This document shows positions 1 to 8,338 of a stretch of 61,211 nt of DNA, in pieces. Positions within the stretch are counted from its first letter, which is position 1. Every line of letters starts with the position of its first letter. A program made the position numbers and the translations under genes. Below the pieces are notes generated by a model. The model was given only the letters and a program-made list of their open reading frames with translations. It made no database searches and was not told the DNA's origin. The stretch comes from Pelagibacteraceae bacterium GOM-A1 (GTDB lineage: Bacteria > Pseudomonadota > Alphaproteobacteria > Pelagibacterales > Pelagibacteraceae): NCBI GenBank assembly GCA_001704065.1, contig LHBX01000026.1:1-61211 (forward strand). Direction: 5' to 3'.

Positions 1-629
1 ACATAAATAACTTCACATTCTTTAAACATTTTTTTTAAAGTAATTGGTTTAAATCCTTGATTAATAATTTTTTTGTTTGGTATCCAAGGATCATAGATAT
101 TTATTTTGCTCGAAAATGGTTTTAATAATGGAACCAAAGCTTTTCCTAGGTCTCCAAATCCCAATAATCCAATTCTTTTGTCTGATAACAATGAAGACTT
201 AAGATTTCCATCTAATCCGTACTTTTCCTTTTTATTAATGAAATCCTGATTTGCTCCATGAATATTTCTAAGAAGAGAGAGTGTAAATCCAAGTGCAATT
301 TCTGCGACTGGTTTCGAGAAAACGGGTGAAGTTGCAATAACATGAATGCCTTTATCAAAGCAATAATTATAATCCATATTATCTAGAAAGTTACTTTCAA
401 CGTTTATTACTGCTTTCAACTTTTTTGCTTTCATTAACAAAAATTTAGGAAGATCAGGCTGTCCAATTATAAATTTCGCTTTATGAATATTATTAATATA
501 AAATTTTTGTTTATTTGTTTTTGGTGCGAAAATAAGCTTAAATTTATTTTTTAACTCATTTAATTTTGGTTTTGAAAAAATAAGCTCCATAGTTCTTGGA
601 TACGGATCAACAATTGCAATATCTTTCAT
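1..629 (-). CDS. D-2-hydroxyacid dehydrogenase, NAD-dependent, C-terminus cut by window edge
   Basis: I translated the minus strand from the ATG at 627-629; the frame stays open to base 1, giving about 209 residues. The product starts MKDIAIVDPYPR and has a Rossmann dinucleotide motif in RIGLLGFGDLGKA, followed by an acidic strand end (KINIYDPW). This matches the 2-hydroxyacid dehydrogenase family, which reduces 2-oxoacids or oxidises 2-hydroxyacids with NAD(P)H. The catalytic Arg/Glu/His half lies outside the window, so activity cannot be judged. It sits 3 bp downstream of the Gfo/Idh/MocA gene in a three-gene minus-strand operon headed by iolD, which suggests a role in the same catabolic pathway. 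The substrate is unknown. Confidence 0.8.
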   Translation of the reverse strand, partial: MKDIAIVDPYPRTMELIFSKPKLNELKNKFKLIFAPKTNKQKFYINNIHKAKFIIGQPDLPKFLLMKAKKLKAVINVESNFLDNMDYNYCFDKGIHVIATSPVFSKPVAEIALGFTLSLLRNIHGANQDFINKKEKYGLDGNLKSSLLSDKRIGLLGFGDLGKALVPLLKPFSSKINIYDPWIPNKKIINQGFKPITLKKMFKECEVIY

Positions 630-632
630 GAT

Positions 633-1787
633 CTATAAGAGAATTTTTTTTACTTCTTCTTCCGTAAATCTTTTTGGCTTTTCACAATTAGTTTTTATTT
701 TTTGAGGTACTCCAGTTGTTGCAGCTTTCATAGTAGACTCAATTATATCTAAAACATGAAGAGATAGCTCTCCAGAACATCGATGTTTTTTCTTTTTTTC
801 GATTGAATATAACATCTCAGACATTCCAACACTTCTATAGTTTGCATTTGTTGGTGACTCATTAGATCTACCGCTGGCAGATGTAATATTTATTTTTCCT
901 AAGTGCATTTTATCAGTTTTATGTTCACCCCAACGACCACCCTCTGTAACAGAAATATAAACAGATCCACCAAACATATTCGGATCAGGAACGATAATTG
1001 ATCCTTTAGTTCCATAAAGTTCCATATGATTTCTTTGATGATTAATAACATCAAAGGATAGAGTAACTTGAATAATTGCTTCATTATGAAATTGAATTGT
1101 TGCTAAATAAGTAGTTGGTGTTTCAACCTTAAATGTTTTTCCTTTATTTGGACCTGCTCTATAATTTCTTCTTTTAAAAGCCGTTAATGTTCTTCCTTGT
1201 ACCTGTTTAGCTGGCCCTAAAAGATTAACAAGCGTTGTAAAAAAATAAGGACCCATATCTATTACTGGACCTCCCTCTTTTTTATACCAAGACTCTGGTT
1301 TAGGATGAAAGTTTTCAACACCAGGAAATGCAAAGATTGCATTTCCAAGTTTGATTTGTCCAATCAAATCAGAGTCAATTAATTCCTTTGCTTTTTGTCC
1401 ACCTCCTCCAAGAAAAGTATCCGGCGCATTACCAATGTATAATTTTTTTTGTTTTGCCAAAGCCACTAGCTCTTTTCCTTTTTGAAAGTATGTTGCTAAT
1501 GGTTTTTCTGAATAAACATGCTTACCTGCATTTAATACTTTTTTTGATACAGAATAATGTGATTGAGGAATTGTTAAATTTAAAATTACCTCAATATCTT
1601 TATTTTTTAGTATTTCATTAACAGTCATTGATTTGATGTTGTATAATTTCGCACATTTTTCAGCTGCTTTTTGATTAATATCTGCACAAGCAACGATTTT
1701 GAAATTATTAAAATATTGGTGTCCCCTAAAATATGTTTCTGCGATATGGCCACATCCTATGAGACCAACCTTAAAAACTTTATTCAT
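633..1787 (-). CDS. Gfo/Idh/MocA family oxidoreductase
   Basis: This 384-residue protein has an N-terminal Rossmann fold (VGLIGCGHIAETY, residues 7-19) and the family EKP motif (SEKPL, about residue 94), whose lysine is catalytic in relatives. A C-terminal alpha/beta domain follows, with ELYGTKGSI typical of the family. Members oxidise or reduce sugars, inositols and amino sugars with NAD(P). It lies 5 bp after iolD and 3 bp before a 2-hydroxyacid dehydrogenase, so all three are probably co-transcribed. An inositol-isomer or sugar-lactone dehydrogenase is plausible, but the family is too promiscuous to name a substrate. It is one of three paralogues in the island. Confidence 0.85.
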   Translation of the reverse strand: MNKVFKVGLIGCGHIAETYFRGHQYFNNFKIVACADINQKAAEKCAKLYNIKSMTVNEILKNKDIEVILNLTIPQSHYSVSKKVLNAGKHVYSEKPLATYFQKGKELVALAKQKKLYIGNAPDTFLGGGGQKAKELIDSDLIGQIKLGNAIFAFPGVENFHPKPESWYKKEGGPVIDMGPYFFTTLVNLLGPAKQVQGRTLTAFKRRNYRAGPNKGKTFKVETPTTYLATIQFHNEAIIQVTLSFDVINHQRNHMELYGTKGSIIVPDPNMFGGSVYISVTEGGRWGEHKTDKMHLGKINITSASGRSNESPTNANYRSVGMSEMLYSIEKKKKHRCSGELSLHVLDIIESTMKAATTGVPQKIKTNCEKPKRFTEEEVKKILL

Positions 1788-1792
1788 GAATT

Positions 1793-3637
1793 TTAGACAC
1801 CTTGTCTTTGCTTTGATTTTCCTTCTTTATGAAGTTTTAATGCCTCTTCATTTTCTTTTGTTGATGGCATTTCTAAAGTAGGACTTTCCCAGTAAGCAGA
1901 TCCTTCTAACCACTCATAAGAATGAGTTTTTATTGAAATTAAGTAAGTTACATCAGATTTTTTAGCTCTTTTAAATGCTTCCTCTAATTCAGAAATAGAT
2001 GATACCTCCTCAGATTTTGCACCCATGCTCTCTGCATGTTTAGCAAAATTAACAGGTACAAGATTCGGAGCTTTTGAACTATTAAATAGACAATTAAATT
2101 CTTTGCCTCCTTTAAATAATTGTAGCCTATTAATAACGGCATGACCTCCATTATCACATAAAACTATTATTAATTTATTATTTGTTATAACTGATGAATA
2201 AATATCTGAATTAAAAAGCAAATAAGATCCATCTCCTACAAAAGCTATTACTTCTTTATCTGGGTTTGCCATTTTAACTCCTAATGCACCAGAAATTTCA
2301 TAACTCATACAGCTAAAACCCCATTCGGTTTCATGTGTATTTAATTCTTTTGGCCTCCAAATTTGTACAACTTCTCCGACCAATCCACCTGCTGCAGTAA
2401 CAGCAATGTCTGTTGGATCTGAATTACGATATATTGCTCCTACAGCGTGTGCATAACTAGGTAGTTCTTGATTAGTTGGACCGCTTTCTTTATCTACATA
2501 ATCATTCCAATTTTTTAATTCATCTCTTGATTTTTTATGCCATTCATCAGGTGCTTTCCAATCTCCCAAAGCATTTGATAGCTCTTGTAAGCTTACTTTT
2601 GCATCACCTATTACTGATTGCGCCAAATGTTTGCTAGCATCAAATCTAGAGACATTAACACTAACAAGTGAAAAGTCTGGGTTCTCAAAATTTGCCCACG
2701 AACCAGTTGTGAAATCAGCTAACTTTGTTCCAACAGCAATAGCTAGGTCAGTTTGTTTTGCTAAATTATTTGCTGCTTTGCCACCAAGACCACCTATTGG
2801 ACCTAAAAAATGAGAGTGATCTCTCTTCATAGTAGAGTAACCCATAACTGTTTGTGTAACTGGTATATTGTGTTTAATTGCAAAATTACCTAGATCTTCC
2901 ATTGCATCAGAGTAGAAAACCCCTCCACCTGAAATCAATAAAGGATTTTTAGATTTTTTAATTTGCTCAGCTGCTTGTTTTATTTGAAAATCATCAGGTC
3001 TTGGTCGTCTAATATTATGAACTCTCTCTTTAAAAAATTCCTCAGGATATTCATATGTTTCACCTTGGACATCTTGTGATAATGATAAGCAAGCTGGTCC
3101 GCAATCTGCTGGATCTAACATTGTTTGGATTGCTTGAGGTAATGTTTGTAAGATTTGTTCAGGTCTTGTAATTCTATCAAAATATTTTGTTACTGGTTTG
3201 AATGCATCATTCTGAGTAATGCCAGGATTATTAAAATGCTCAACTTGTTGTAGAACCGGGTCAGGCATTCTGTTTGCATATGTATCTCCAGGTAAAAATA
3301 AAATTGGAAGTCTATTGCTCATAGCAACTGCCGAGGCTGTAACCATATTTGTAGATCCTGGTCCAACTGAACTAGTTGCAACAAAAAATTGTTTTCTTCT
3401 TTTAGCTCTAGCATATGCTATTCCAGTCAGAGCCATATTTTGCTCATGATGCCCTCTATAAGTTGGTAGTTTATCTTGATTTTCTTGTAGAGCTTGTCCT
3501 AAACAAGCAACATTGCCATGTCCAAAAATACCAAAAGCTCCAGCAAATAACTGCTCTTTTTTACCATCTATTAAAATTTTTTGAGCAATAAGATGTTTTA
3601 TTATTGCATGTGCACAAGTGAGCTTTATTTTTTTCAT
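1793..3637 (-). CDS. iolD: 3D-(3,5/4)-trihydroxycyclohexane-1,2-dione hydrolase (IolD)
   Basis: IolD opens the ring of the diketo intermediate of myo-inositol catabolism to give 5-deoxy-D-glucuronate, using thiamine diphosphate. The 614-residue product has the three-domain ThDP-enzyme layout. The N-terminal PYR domain has the cofactor-activating glutamate in RGHHEQNMA (Glu65) and the IolD-like strings FGIFGHGNV and PDPVLQQ. A central nucleotide-fold domain lies around residues 220-355. The C-terminal PP domain has the Mg-ThDP motif starting GDGS at 468 and ending CDN. Length is close to known IolD (about 640). It heads a minus-strand operon, 52 bp from the divergent aldehyde dehydrogenase. 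The related acetolactate synthases are less likely because of the FGIFGHGNV region and the iolE/iolG neighbours. Confidence 0.9.
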   Translation of the reverse strand: MKKIKLTCAHAIIKHLIAQKILIDGKKEQLFAGAFGIFGHGNVACLGQALQENQDKLPTYRGHHEQNMALTGIAYARAKRRKQFFVATSSVGPGSTNMVTASAVAMSNRLPILFLPGDTYANRMPDPVLQQVEHFNNPGITQNDAFKPVTKYFDRITRPEQILQTLPQAIQTMLDPADCGPACLSLSQDVQGETYEYPEEFFKERVHNIRRPRPDDFQIKQAAEQIKKSKNPLLISGGGVFYSDAMEDLGNFAIKHNIPVTQTVMGYSTMKRDHSHFLGPIGGLGGKAANNLAKQTDLAIAVGTKLADFTTGSWANFENPDFSLVSVNVSRFDASKHLAQSVIGDAKVSLQELSNALGDWKAPDEWHKKSRDELKNWNDYVDKESGPTNQELPSYAHAVGAIYRNSDPTDIAVTAAGGLVGEVVQIWRPKELNTHETEWGFSCMSYEISGALGVKMANPDKEVIAFVGDGSYLLFNSDIYSSVITNNKLIIVLCDNGGHAVINRLQLFKGGKEFNCLFNSSKAPNLVPVNFAKHAESMGAKSEEVSSISELEEAFKRAKKSDVTYLISIKTHSYEWLEGSAYWESPTLEMPSTKENEEALKLHKEGKSKQRQGV

Positions 3638-3689
3638 TATTCTATATATAAATCTTTAACTTTTAACAATTAAACACAATTTAAAAAAT
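3638..3689. promoter_or_regulatory. Divergent intergenic region between iolD and the aldehyde dehydrogenase
   Basis: These 52 bp separate two divergent start codons, so promoters for both the iolD operon and the aldehyde dehydrogenase operon should lie here or just inside the genes. The stretch is almost pure A/T. It contains TTAACTTTTA at 3656-3665, which also forms half of the palindrome upstream of the sugar-binding-protein gene (10558-10567). No clear -35/-10 pair can be assigned by eye. Confidence 0.4.
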
Positions 3690-5132
3690 ATGTATAGCAA
3701 TTTTGGTCAATTCATTGATGGTCAGTGGCAACAAGCAGAAAAAAAAGAAACTTATAAAGTTATCAATCCAGCAACAGAAGAAGTTTTAGGAGAAGCATCA
3801 AAAGCGTCCTCTGTTGACGTTCAAAAAGCATTAAAATCAGCAGAGAAAGGACTCGAAAATTGGAAAAATACCACTCCATGGCAGAGGTCTTATGTAATAA
3901 GAAAAATTGCAGATTTGATGCGTGAAAGAAAAGATGTATTGGCTAAATGGCTTACACTTGAAGTTGGAAAACCTCTTAAAGAAGCAATTGGAGAAGTTGG
4001 TGGTGGAGCAGATATATTTGAATGGAATGCAGAAGAAACTAAGAGAATTTATGGTGAAACATTACAAAGTAGATTTCCAGAAACAAGAGTTCATGTTTAC
4101 TATCAGCCAGTAGGTGTTGTAGCAGCACTTGTGCCATGGAATTTTCCCATAGTTTTAGCATCTAGAAAAATTTCAACTGCACTGGCTGCTGGTTGTTCAG
4201 TTATTTGTAAACCAGATGTAATTACGCCTGGAGCAGTTATGGAACTTGTAAATATTTGTAAAGATGCTGGAGTACCTGATGGAGTAGTCAATTTATTATC
4301 TGGAGACCCGGCTGAAATATCAAATGAATTACTTGAATCAGATATAATAAAAAAAGTTTCTATAACTGGCTCAACACGTGTTGGAAAATTAATACTTAAA
4401 AAAGCTGCAGATAAAGTTCAAAGAGTTACAATGGAATTAAGTGGTCATTCTCCATTTATAGTATTTGACGATGTTGACATGAATAAAGTTGCAGATATGG
4501 CAATAACAGCGAAATTTCGAAACAATGGTCAAGTTTGTATATCCCCAAATAGGTTTTACATTCAAGAAACAAGAAAAGAAGAATTTGTAAATGCTTTCGT
4601 TGATAGAGCAAAAAAATTAAAAATTGGAAATGGTATGGATGAAGGTACTGACTTAGGACCTTTAACAACAGCAAAACGTTTGGAGGAGATTGAAAAATTA
4701 GTTGAAACGACAAAGAGTGAAGGCGCAAAAGTTGTTTTAGGTGGGGGTAGACCTTCAGGATTTAATAAAGGTTATTATTTTGAACCAACCGTATTTGATG
4801 ATGTGCAGGATAATTTTACAATTATGAAAGAAGAACCTTTTGGTCCCTTAGTACCTGTTTTAACTTTCAAGGATTTTGACGAAGTAGTAGAGAGAGCAAA
4901 TAATAATGACCTGGGACTTTGTAGCTATTTATATACAAACTCAATGGACAAAGCTAATAGAGCATCAGAAATGATGGAAACCGGTTGTGTAGCAGTAAAT
5001 ACAGCTGCAGTCGCAGTTGCTGAAGCTCCATTCGGTGGAATAAAACAAACCGGTTATGGTCGTGAAGGTGGATCTATGGCTATAAAAGATTATCTTAATA
5101 TAAAGTATACCCATATGGGTCTAAAAACCTGA
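3690..5132 (+). CDS. NAD(P)-dependent aldehyde dehydrogenase (succinate-semialdehyde dehydrogenase-like)
   Basis: This full-length 480-residue class 3-fold aldehyde dehydrogenase has the active-site elements PWNFP (Asn stabilising the oxyanion), the nucleotide-binding turn SITGSTRVG, the general-base glutamate in MELSGHSP and the nucleophile in NNGQVCISPN. Sequence style is nearest the succinate-semialdehyde / 2-oxoglutarate-semialdehyde group. It does not look like the CoA-acylating methylmalonate-semialdehyde enzyme (MmsA/IolA) usual in inositol operons. It is followed after 4 bp by an HpcH/HpaI aldolase, so the pair probably works in series, for example oxidising an aldehyde made by aldol cleavage or the aldehyde end of 5-deoxyglucuronate. 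The substrate assignment is inference. Confidence 0.88.
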   Translation: MYSNFGQFIDGQWQQAEKKETYKVINPATEEVLGEASKASSVDVQKALKSAEKGLENWKNTTPWQRSYVIRKIADLMRERKDVLAKWLTLEVGKPLKEAIGEVGGGADIFEWNAEETKRIYGETLQSRFPETRVHVYYQPVGVVAALVPWNFPIVLASRKISTALAAGCSVICKPDVITPGAVMELVNICKDAGVPDGVVNLLSGDPAEISNELLESDIIKKVSITGSTRVGKLILKKAADKVQRVTMELSGHSPFIVFDDVDMNKVADMAITAKFRNNGQVCISPNRFYIQETRKEEFVNAFVDRAKKLKIGNGMDEGTDLGPLTTAKRLEEIEKLVETTKSEGAKVVLGGGRPSGFNKGYYFEPTVFDDVQDNFTIMKEEPFGPLVPVLTFKDFDEVVERANNNDLGLCSYLYTNSMDKANRASEMMETGCVAVNTAAVAVAEAPFGGIKQTGYGREGGSMAIKDYLNIKYTHMGLKT

Positions 5133-5136
5133 GTAA

Positions 5137-5928
5137 ATGAGAAAAAATAAAGCCAAAGAAATAATTAAAAATGGCAAAGCTGTAATCAATGGTTGGTTAC
5201 AAATTCCAAGTACTGTTTCGGCAGAAACAATGGCTCAACAAGGATGGGACTCATTAACAATTGATATGCAACACGGGCTCGTTGATTACACGAATGCAAT
5301 GCCAATGATGCAAGTGATTTCAGCGACAGAAGTCGTGCCTTTGGCAAGAGTTAATTGGAATGAACCTGGTCAAATTATGAAAATTTTAGATGCTGGATGT
5401 TACGGAATTATATGCCCGATGGTTAGTAATCGCAATGAAGCAGAGAGATTCGTTCAAGCTTGTAAATACCCACCTGATGGATATAGAAGTTATGGTCCTG
5501 TTAGAGGATTAATATATGGAGGACCCGATTATGCAGATCATGCCAATGACGAGATATTAAAAATGGCTATGATTGAAACTGAAGAAGCTTTAGAAAATCT
5601 TGATGAAATAATGAGAACTCCTGGACTTGATGGAATCTACATAGGACCTGCCGATTTAAGTTTGGCTATAGGAGAAAAGCCAAGTTTTGATAAAAGTGAG
5701 GACACTAAAGCTTATTCAGAAATACTTAGAATATTAGAGCATGCAAAAAAAAACAATATATTTGCTGGAATTCATAACGGGAGCACTGACTATGCAAAAA
5801 AAATGATTGAAAAAGGTTTTCAATTTGTAACTGTTGGTTCAGACTCTAGATTTGTTGCTACAGGCGCAAAAAATACAGTTGAAAATTTAAAAGGCATAGT
5901 GAAATCAGAATTACCTAAAGCTTATTAG
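5137..5928 (+). CDS. HpcH/HpaI-family class II aldolase
   Basis: The family cleaves 4-hydroxy-2-oxo acids to pyruvate and an aldehyde, using a divalent metal on a TIM barrel. The 263-residue product has the family signatures: catalytic His in TIDMQHGLVD (His46), the arginine in PLARVNW, the metal-binding glutamate in MIETEEALEN and the aspartate in GIYIGPADLS. Length fits HpaI, GarL and RhmA (about 250-265). It starts 4 bp after the aldehyde dehydrogenase. In this locus it may replace the IolJ aldolase of the canonical inositol pathway, acting on a 2-oxo-deoxy-sugar acid. The actual substrate cannot be read from the sequence. Confidence 0.88.
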   Translation: MRKNKAKEIIKNGKAVINGWLQIPSTVSAETMAQQGWDSLTIDMQHGLVDYTNAMPMMQVISATEVVPLARVNWNEPGQIMKILDAGCYGIICPMVSNRNEAERFVQACKYPPDGYRSYGPVRGLIYGGPDYADHANDEILKMAMIETEEALENLDEIMRTPGLDGIYIGPADLSLAIGEKPSFDKSEDTKAYSEILRILEHAKKNNIFAGIHNGSTDYAKKMIEKGFQFVTVGSDSRFVATGAKNTVENLKGIVKSELPKAY

Positions 5929-5952
5929 TAAATAAAGTATAAATTTTTATAC

Positions 5953-6912
5953 ATGAAAAAAATCTTAATAATAGAATCAATACATGATCATGGTATTGAT
6001 TTGCTAAAAGAAAATAAAAATTTTGAATTTGATGTTGTAGACAATACAGATACAAAATTTTTGAAAGATAAAATAAAAGACTGCGATGCAATAAGTGTTA
6101 GAACATCAAAATTGTCAAAAGAAATTATAGAATTGGCAAAGAATTTAAAAGTGATATCTAGACATGGTGTAGGCTATGATAATATAGATCTTGAAGCAAT
6201 CAAACAAAACAATATAACATTAGCAATAACAGCTACAGCAAATGCTCAAGCTGTAGCAGAACATGTTTTATTCATGCTATTCAGCATTGCAAAAAGAAAT
6301 AATATGTACAACGATACTGTAAAAACTGGAAAGTTCAATGATAGAACTAAGCTTCCTAAAACAATCGAGTTATGGAACAAAAATATCTTAATTGCAGGTT
6401 TTGGTCGAATTGGAAAATGTTTACTTAAAAAATGTAAGGGTTTAGAAATGAATATTTTTGTTTATGATCCTTTTGTCAGCGAAGAGGAAATTAAAAAAGT
6501 TGGCGGTACTAAAATTAAGGATTTAAATGAGAGTTTAAATAAAATGGATGCAATTTCAATTCATATGCCTTTAAACGAAAATACAAAACATTTAATCAAT
6601 TATGAAATGATAAAAAAAATGAAAAAAAATTGTATTTTAATTAATGCCGCAAGAGGTGGAATTATTAATGAGGATGATCTTAATAAGGCATTAAACGAAG
6701 ATCTAATTTTTGGTGCAGGGCTTGATGTTTTTGAAAAGGAGCCTCCATCTGTAGACAATCCATTGCTAAAAAATGAGAAAGCATTTTTAAGCCCTCATTC
6801 AGCAGTATTTACCGAAGAATGTTTGTCTAGAATGGGTATTGAAACAGTCCAAAATATTATTGATTTTTTTGATAATAAATTGGAAAAGTCAAAAATAGTA
6901 AAAATCTCATGA
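5953..6912 (+). CDS. D-2-hydroxyacid dehydrogenase (phosphoglycerate-dehydrogenase-like)
   Basis: This 319-residue NAD-dependent dehydrogenase has the motif IAGFGRIGK followed by the acidic residue of VYDPF. The catalytic triad is intact: Arg in NAARGG, Glu in DVFEKEPP and His in SPHSA. Length matches two-domain family members without the C-terminal ACT domain of full SerA, so a catabolic hydroxyacid or oxoacid role is more likely than serine synthesis. No Shine-Dalgarno sequence is evident. The 16 bases before the ATG form an AT-rich inverted repeat (5937-5952). It overlaps the next gene by 4 bp (ATGA). Confidence 0.87.
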   Translation: MKKILIIESIHDHGIDLLKENKNFEFDVVDNTDTKFLKDKIKDCDAISVRTSKLSKEIIELAKNLKVISRHGVGYDNIDLEAIKQNNITLAITATANAQAVAEHVLFMLFSIAKRNNMYNDTVKTGKFNDRTKLPKTIELWNKNILIAGFGRIGKCLLKKCKGLEMNIFVYDPFVSEEEIKKVGGTKIKDLNESLNKMDAISIHMPLNENTKHLINYEMIKKMKKNCILINAARGGIINEDDLNKALNEDLIFGAGLDVFEKEPPSVDNPLLKNEKAFLSPHSAVFTEECLSRMGIETVQNIIDFFDNKLEKSKIVKIS

Positions 6913-7409
6913 GCTTAAAATTAAAAAATTTTGGATTGTTAGAGTTTCTTATCATTATATCAGCCGTTTATGTTGTAGGAATGTTGATATGGACAGCGAG
7001 TACAAGGCCTGAAGTTGAAGCTCGTGCAAATTTAGTAAAAGAAAATCATAAAAAAGTTGTCGATTTTATTAATGGCGAAATTAATAATTGCGGAAATAAT
7101 GATGAGGGGAAAATAACTGTTTGGGGTGATCCATGTAATGCTGAATGGATAGCTGAAAAGGTTGTTAATCATATAAATGATAATCTTAAGATTGAAAATC
7201 CATTTTCAGACGACAATAAAGTTAAAACAGACCCTGACCCAAGAATAAAGGCAGAAGGAAAAGCTGGTCAGTCAGTAGAAATGGGTGTTATTTTTGTAAT
7301 GTCATCAAATTTTCTAGCAGAACCAGGATCAGAATGGATTGTTGGTACTTGTTTTAAATCTCCATGTGTGGCTGCTGGTAATAATGAATTAACTTCTTTA
7401 TATAGATAG
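6909..7409 (+). CDS. Small secreted or membrane-anchored pilin-like protein of unknown function
   Basis: I do not recognise this 166-residue protein by name. It has a short polar N-terminus, one hydrophobic segment (about residues 9-29) ending in ASTRPEVEAR, then a helix-forming charged stretch and a mostly soluble C-terminal domain with four cysteines (in NNCGNN, GDPCNAE, GTCFKSPC). That layout, with a Glu inside the N-terminal hydrophobic helix (LLEFLIIIS), resembles type IV pilins or pseudopilins, but there is no classical G-F/E cleavage site. The 4-bp overlap with the upstream dehydrogenase indicates co-translation. It abuts the convergent iolE gene with no gap. Its presence in a sugar-catabolism operon is odd. 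Confidence 0.6.
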   Translation: MSLKLKNFGLLEFLIIISAVYVVGMLIWTASTRPEVEARANLVKENHKKVVDFINGEINNCGNNDEGKITVWGDPCNAEWIAEKVVNHINDNLKIENPFSDDNKVKTDPDPRIKAEGKAGQSVEMGVIFVMSSNFLAEPGSEWIVGTCFKSPCVAAGNNELTSLYR

Positions 7410-8312
7410 CTAATTATTTTCAATTTCTAAATTTGCACTTTTTAAAGTTTCAATTAGATATTTGTATCCAATTTTAGCATATTCAAAAGGATTTGCTTTT
7501 GCAGGATCTTGCTCCGCTTCTACAACTAACCATCCAGAATAATTTTGTTCTTTTAACAAGTCAAAAAAAGGCTCGTAATCAATACAACCATCTCCTGGAA
7601 CAGTGAAGGCTCCTTCTAAAAAAGCCTGTCTAAAACTATAATCGTAATTTAATGAATTATCTAAAACATTTTTTCTCATATCTTTGCAATGTATATGAAT
7701 TATTCTTTCTTTAAATTCTTTATAAATTTTCAAACTATCTCCTTTTGCAAATAACATGTGTCCAGTATCTAAAGTTAATTTGACACTACCATCTGTGTTT
7801 TCTAATAATCTTCTTGTATCTTCTTCACTTTCAATGCAAGTTCCCATATGATGATGGTAAGCAAGAGGCATGTCTTGATCTTCTAGATATTTTCCCATTT
7901 CTGAAATTTTTTTATAATATTTTTTAGACTCTTCTAAATCCATTCTAGGTCTTTTAGACAAATTTATATTTGGATCACCTTGAATAGAACCATAAACTTC
8001 GGCAAAAACCATGCAGGGTGCTTTACAATCTTGAAATAGTTTCAATTGGTTTTGAATTTTTAATTTTTCCTCCTCAAAAGTATTTTTTCTTAAATTTGCT
8101 CCATACCAACCTGAGCATAATTTTAAATTATATTTATTTAATATAGGAATTAATTCTTTTGATGTTTTTGGAAATTTTCCACCAGACTCTATTCCTTTAA
8201 ATCCTGCTTCACTAGCTTCAGAAAGACATTGTTCAAGCGAAGTATCACCACCAAGCTCAGGCATGTCATCATTGCTCCAAGCTATTGGGGCTATACCTAA
8301 TTTTACTGACAT
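7410..8312 (-). CDS. iolE: Inosose dehydratase (IolE)
   Basis: IolE dehydrates 2-keto-myo-inositol to 3D-(3,5/4)-trihydroxycyclohexane-1,2-dione, the substrate of IolD. The 300-residue xylose-isomerase-like TIM barrel begins with the highly characteristic IGIAPIAWSNDDMPELGG-type N-terminus. It keeps metal-ligand candidates in YHHHMGT, LDTGHMLFA, HIHCKD and VVEAEQD. Length matches characterised IolE (about 297-300). It is transcribed alone on the minus strand, divergent by 26 bp from the next Gfo/Idh/MocA gene and convergent with the pilin-like gene with no spacer. Confidence 0.92.
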   Translation of the reverse strand: MSVKLGIAPIAWSNDDMPELGGDTSLEQCLSEASEAGFKGIESGGKFPKTSKELIPILNKYNLKLCSGWYGANLRKNTFEEEKLKIQNQLKLFQDCKAPCMVFAEVYGSIQGDPNINLSKRPRMDLEESKKYYKKISEMGKYLEDQDMPLAYHHHMGTCIESEEDTRRLLENTDGSVKLTLDTGHMLFAKGDSLKIYKEFKERIIHIHCKDMRKNVLDNSLNYDYSFRQAFLEGAFTVPGDGCIDYEPFFDLLKEQNYSGWLVVEAEQDPAKANPFEYAKIGYKYLIETLKSANLEIENN

Positions 8313-8338
8313 AAATAATAGTTTTGTTATGATATTAG

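Noticed and set aside
899..1084. Antisense and other-frame ORFs such as 899-1084, 1388-1621, 2631-2813, 22327-22686 and 44275-44706
   Set aside because: They are shadows lying within clearly recognised genes on the other strand or frame and show no independent family features.
1793..3637. Acetolactate synthase or glyoxylate carboligase instead of IolD
   Set aside because: The ThDP fold is shared, but the FGIFGHGNV and PDPVLQQ strings and the iolE/iolG neighbours fit IolD better.
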